Shown in pieces: positions 63,091 through 64,000 of a stretch of 64,000 bases of DNA (its first letter is position 1; the number at the start of each line of letters is the position of its first letter). The translations under genes and the position numbers were made by a program. The DNA lies in assembly GCA_017442315.1 (NCBI GenBank), contig JAFRZX010000165.1, positions 62,001 through 126,000 on the forward strand. The letters are read 5' to 3'. The DNA is from Bacteroidales bacterium (GTDB lineage Bacteria; Bacteroidota; Bacteroidia; Bacteroidales; UBA932). The notes beneath the pieces are model-generated. The model saw nothing but the letters and a program-made list of their open reading frames with translations. It was not told where the DNA came from and did no database searches.

Positions 63091-63672
63091 ATGAATCCAT
63101 GCTTTGCAATCATAGACTCCAATACCTTGAGCGCAATTTCACTCAAAGAAATGCTCAGCAGCATCTTCTGCGGAGTGGAAATACATACCTATGGTTCAAT
63201 AGAAAGGTTCATAATGGACTCAAACAGGCACTTTATCCATTTCTTTGCCAGTACAGACATACTCTTCAGCAATCCGGAAGAATTCGAGACACTGAAGGAA
63301 CAGACTACCATAATATCCAGAGGAGCAGGCAGGAAATTCGAGGAAGCAGGTTACAATGTATTGAATGTATCGCTCGAAAAAGCTGAAATTGCAGCACAAC
63401 TCCTGCAGCTGCCATTTACGAGTGCAGGAAGAAAACTTCGTTCATTGTCAAGGACACAAAGCAGACAGGAGCTCTCCGACAGAGAAAAAGAAGTCCTCCG
63501 ACACATGGTCAAAGGACTTATCAACAAGGAGATTGCGGACTTGATGGGAATCTCGGTACCGACAGTAATATTTCACCGCAACAACATATGCAGGAAGATG
63601 AATACACGTGCCATCGGCAGACTGGCCATATACGCAGTCCTCTCCGGGATAATAGACATGAAAGAAATATAG
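63091..63672 (+). CDS. LuxR-type helix-turn-helix regulator
   Basis: A 193-aa protein with a C-terminal LuxR/NarL helix-turn-helix (LSDREKEVLRHMVKGLINKEIADLMGIS then TVIFHRNNICRKM). The N-terminal 110 residues look like a shortened receiver-like alpha/beta fold (CFAIIDSN at the place of the acidic pocket, FFASTDILF later), without a clear phospho-acceptor Asp in the usual position. Start at 63091 is chosen as the first Met before the domain. A -7-like TATATTTG at 63079-63086 would give an almost leaderless mRNA. Divergent from ferritin. Confidence 0.85.
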   Translation: MNPCFAIIDSNTLSAISLKEMLSSIFCGVEIHTYGSIERFIMDSNRHFIHFFASTDILFSNPEEFETLKEQTTIISRGAGRKFEEAGYNVLNVSLEKAEIAAQLLQLPFTSAGRKLRSLSRTQSRQELSDREKEVLRHMVKGLINKEIADLMGISVPTVIFHRNNICRKMNTRAIGRLAIYAVLSGIIDMKEI

Positions 63673-63773
63673 ATGACATGGATCCGTTCCAGATACCCGG
63701 AAACCGTATCATTTCTCCGACACGACATCAGCAGATCCGTCTGCTACTCATCAATCAGCCAGCGGACAGCTTA

Positions 63774-64000
63774 CTACATCTCATCCGGAGCATATTTGTA
63801 ACTGTCAAGAGGCGAAATATAATCACAGTAATCTGACTCGACAAAGAAACGGTCCAGCTCAATTGTCGCATTTTCCAATGAATCGGAAGTGTGGACTATG
63901 TTCTCCTGAGCACTCATGCTGAAATCACCTCTGATCGTACCAGGAACAGCCTTGCTTGCACGAGTGGCACCTGCCATGTCACGTACCACCTGTACCGCAC
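63774..64000 (-). CDS. ndk: Nucleoside diphosphate kinase, C-terminal part
   Basis: Continues past the window end; the frame is open to base 64000. The visible 75 residues show AVQVVRDMAGATRASKAVPGTIRGDF (split over the conserved R-G-D region) and NIVHTSDSLENA, holding the catalytic His and the SDS turn. The C-terminal DYISPLDSYKYAPDEM is the usual tail. The enzyme equalises NTP pools. Confidence 0.93.
   Translation of the reverse strand, partial: AVQVVRDMAGATRASKAVPGTIRGDFSMSAQENIVHTSDSLENATIELDRFFVESDYCDYISPLDSYKYAPDEM

Overview
This window looks like chromosomal DNA of a Bacteroidota, most likely a gut-type Bacteroidales. The evidence is moderate GC, many start sites without a strong Shine-Dalgarno, lipoproteins with a Cys near residue 18-20, and at least ten intergenic promoters of the Bacteroidota form TTTG / about 19 nt / TAnnTTTG. 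The gene families agree: GSCFA protein, BtGH84-like hexosaminidase, FtnA-type ferritin, a split 5'-nucleotidase, an xerC-hpf pair, and LytTR and AraC regulators with membrane domains. I see no rRNA, tRNA, CRISPR, transposase or phage genes.

Layout. 1-1.7 kb: end of a dicarboxylate/amino-acid:cation symporter and an aldo/keto reductase. 1.7-8.6 kb: a sugar-catabolism locus with an AraR-like GntR regulator facing an operon of MFS transporter, FucI/AraA-fold isomerase, large PMI-like protein and ROK kinase. A small repetitive element has inserted inside this operon, next to a start codon. 8.6-13.8 kb: CE1-like esterase, an outer-membrane protein/5'-nucleotidase pair, and a GSCFA protein. 13.9-16.8 kb: an ABC transporter operon with a YtrA-type GntR as its last gene and a matching candidate operator on its promoter. 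17-24.8 kb: AraC-type regulator, deoxyhypusine-synthase-like protein, LysA, Ffh, a 47-aa protein, aminotransferase and glutaminase. 24.8-26.4 kb: a candidate small RNA gene and a two-repeat lipoprotein. 26.5-31 kb: operon of a BASS transporter, acyltransferase, Omp85-like protein and deoxynucleoside kinase. 31-34.9 kb: LytTR regulator, YfcC transporter and an Ntn choloylglycine-hydrolase-family enzyme. 35-45.2 kb: methyltransferase, then the minus-strand operons holA-ABC exporter-split 5'-nucleotidase-mntP and HsdR-N-cca-xerC-hpf. 46.2-51.9 kb: a five-gene, tightly overlapping surface-glycan cluster. 52-55 kb: Dabb protein, TetR, a small membrane protein and a YeiH-type exporter. 55-58.4 kb: trpS and GH84. 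58.4-63 kb: a probable operon of ferritin, MATE, NhaA, TrmO and FNT. 63-64 kb: LuxR-type regulator and the end of ndk.

The least explained material is regulatory: a free-standing transcription unit at about 25.02-25.14 kb; several palindromes or phased repeats at promoters (YtrA-type, LytTR-type, the YfcC promoter, the ferritin leader, the YeiH leader); and a repeat insertion that could fold over the PMI-like start codon. All functions are inferred from reading the sequence and proteins, with no database search.
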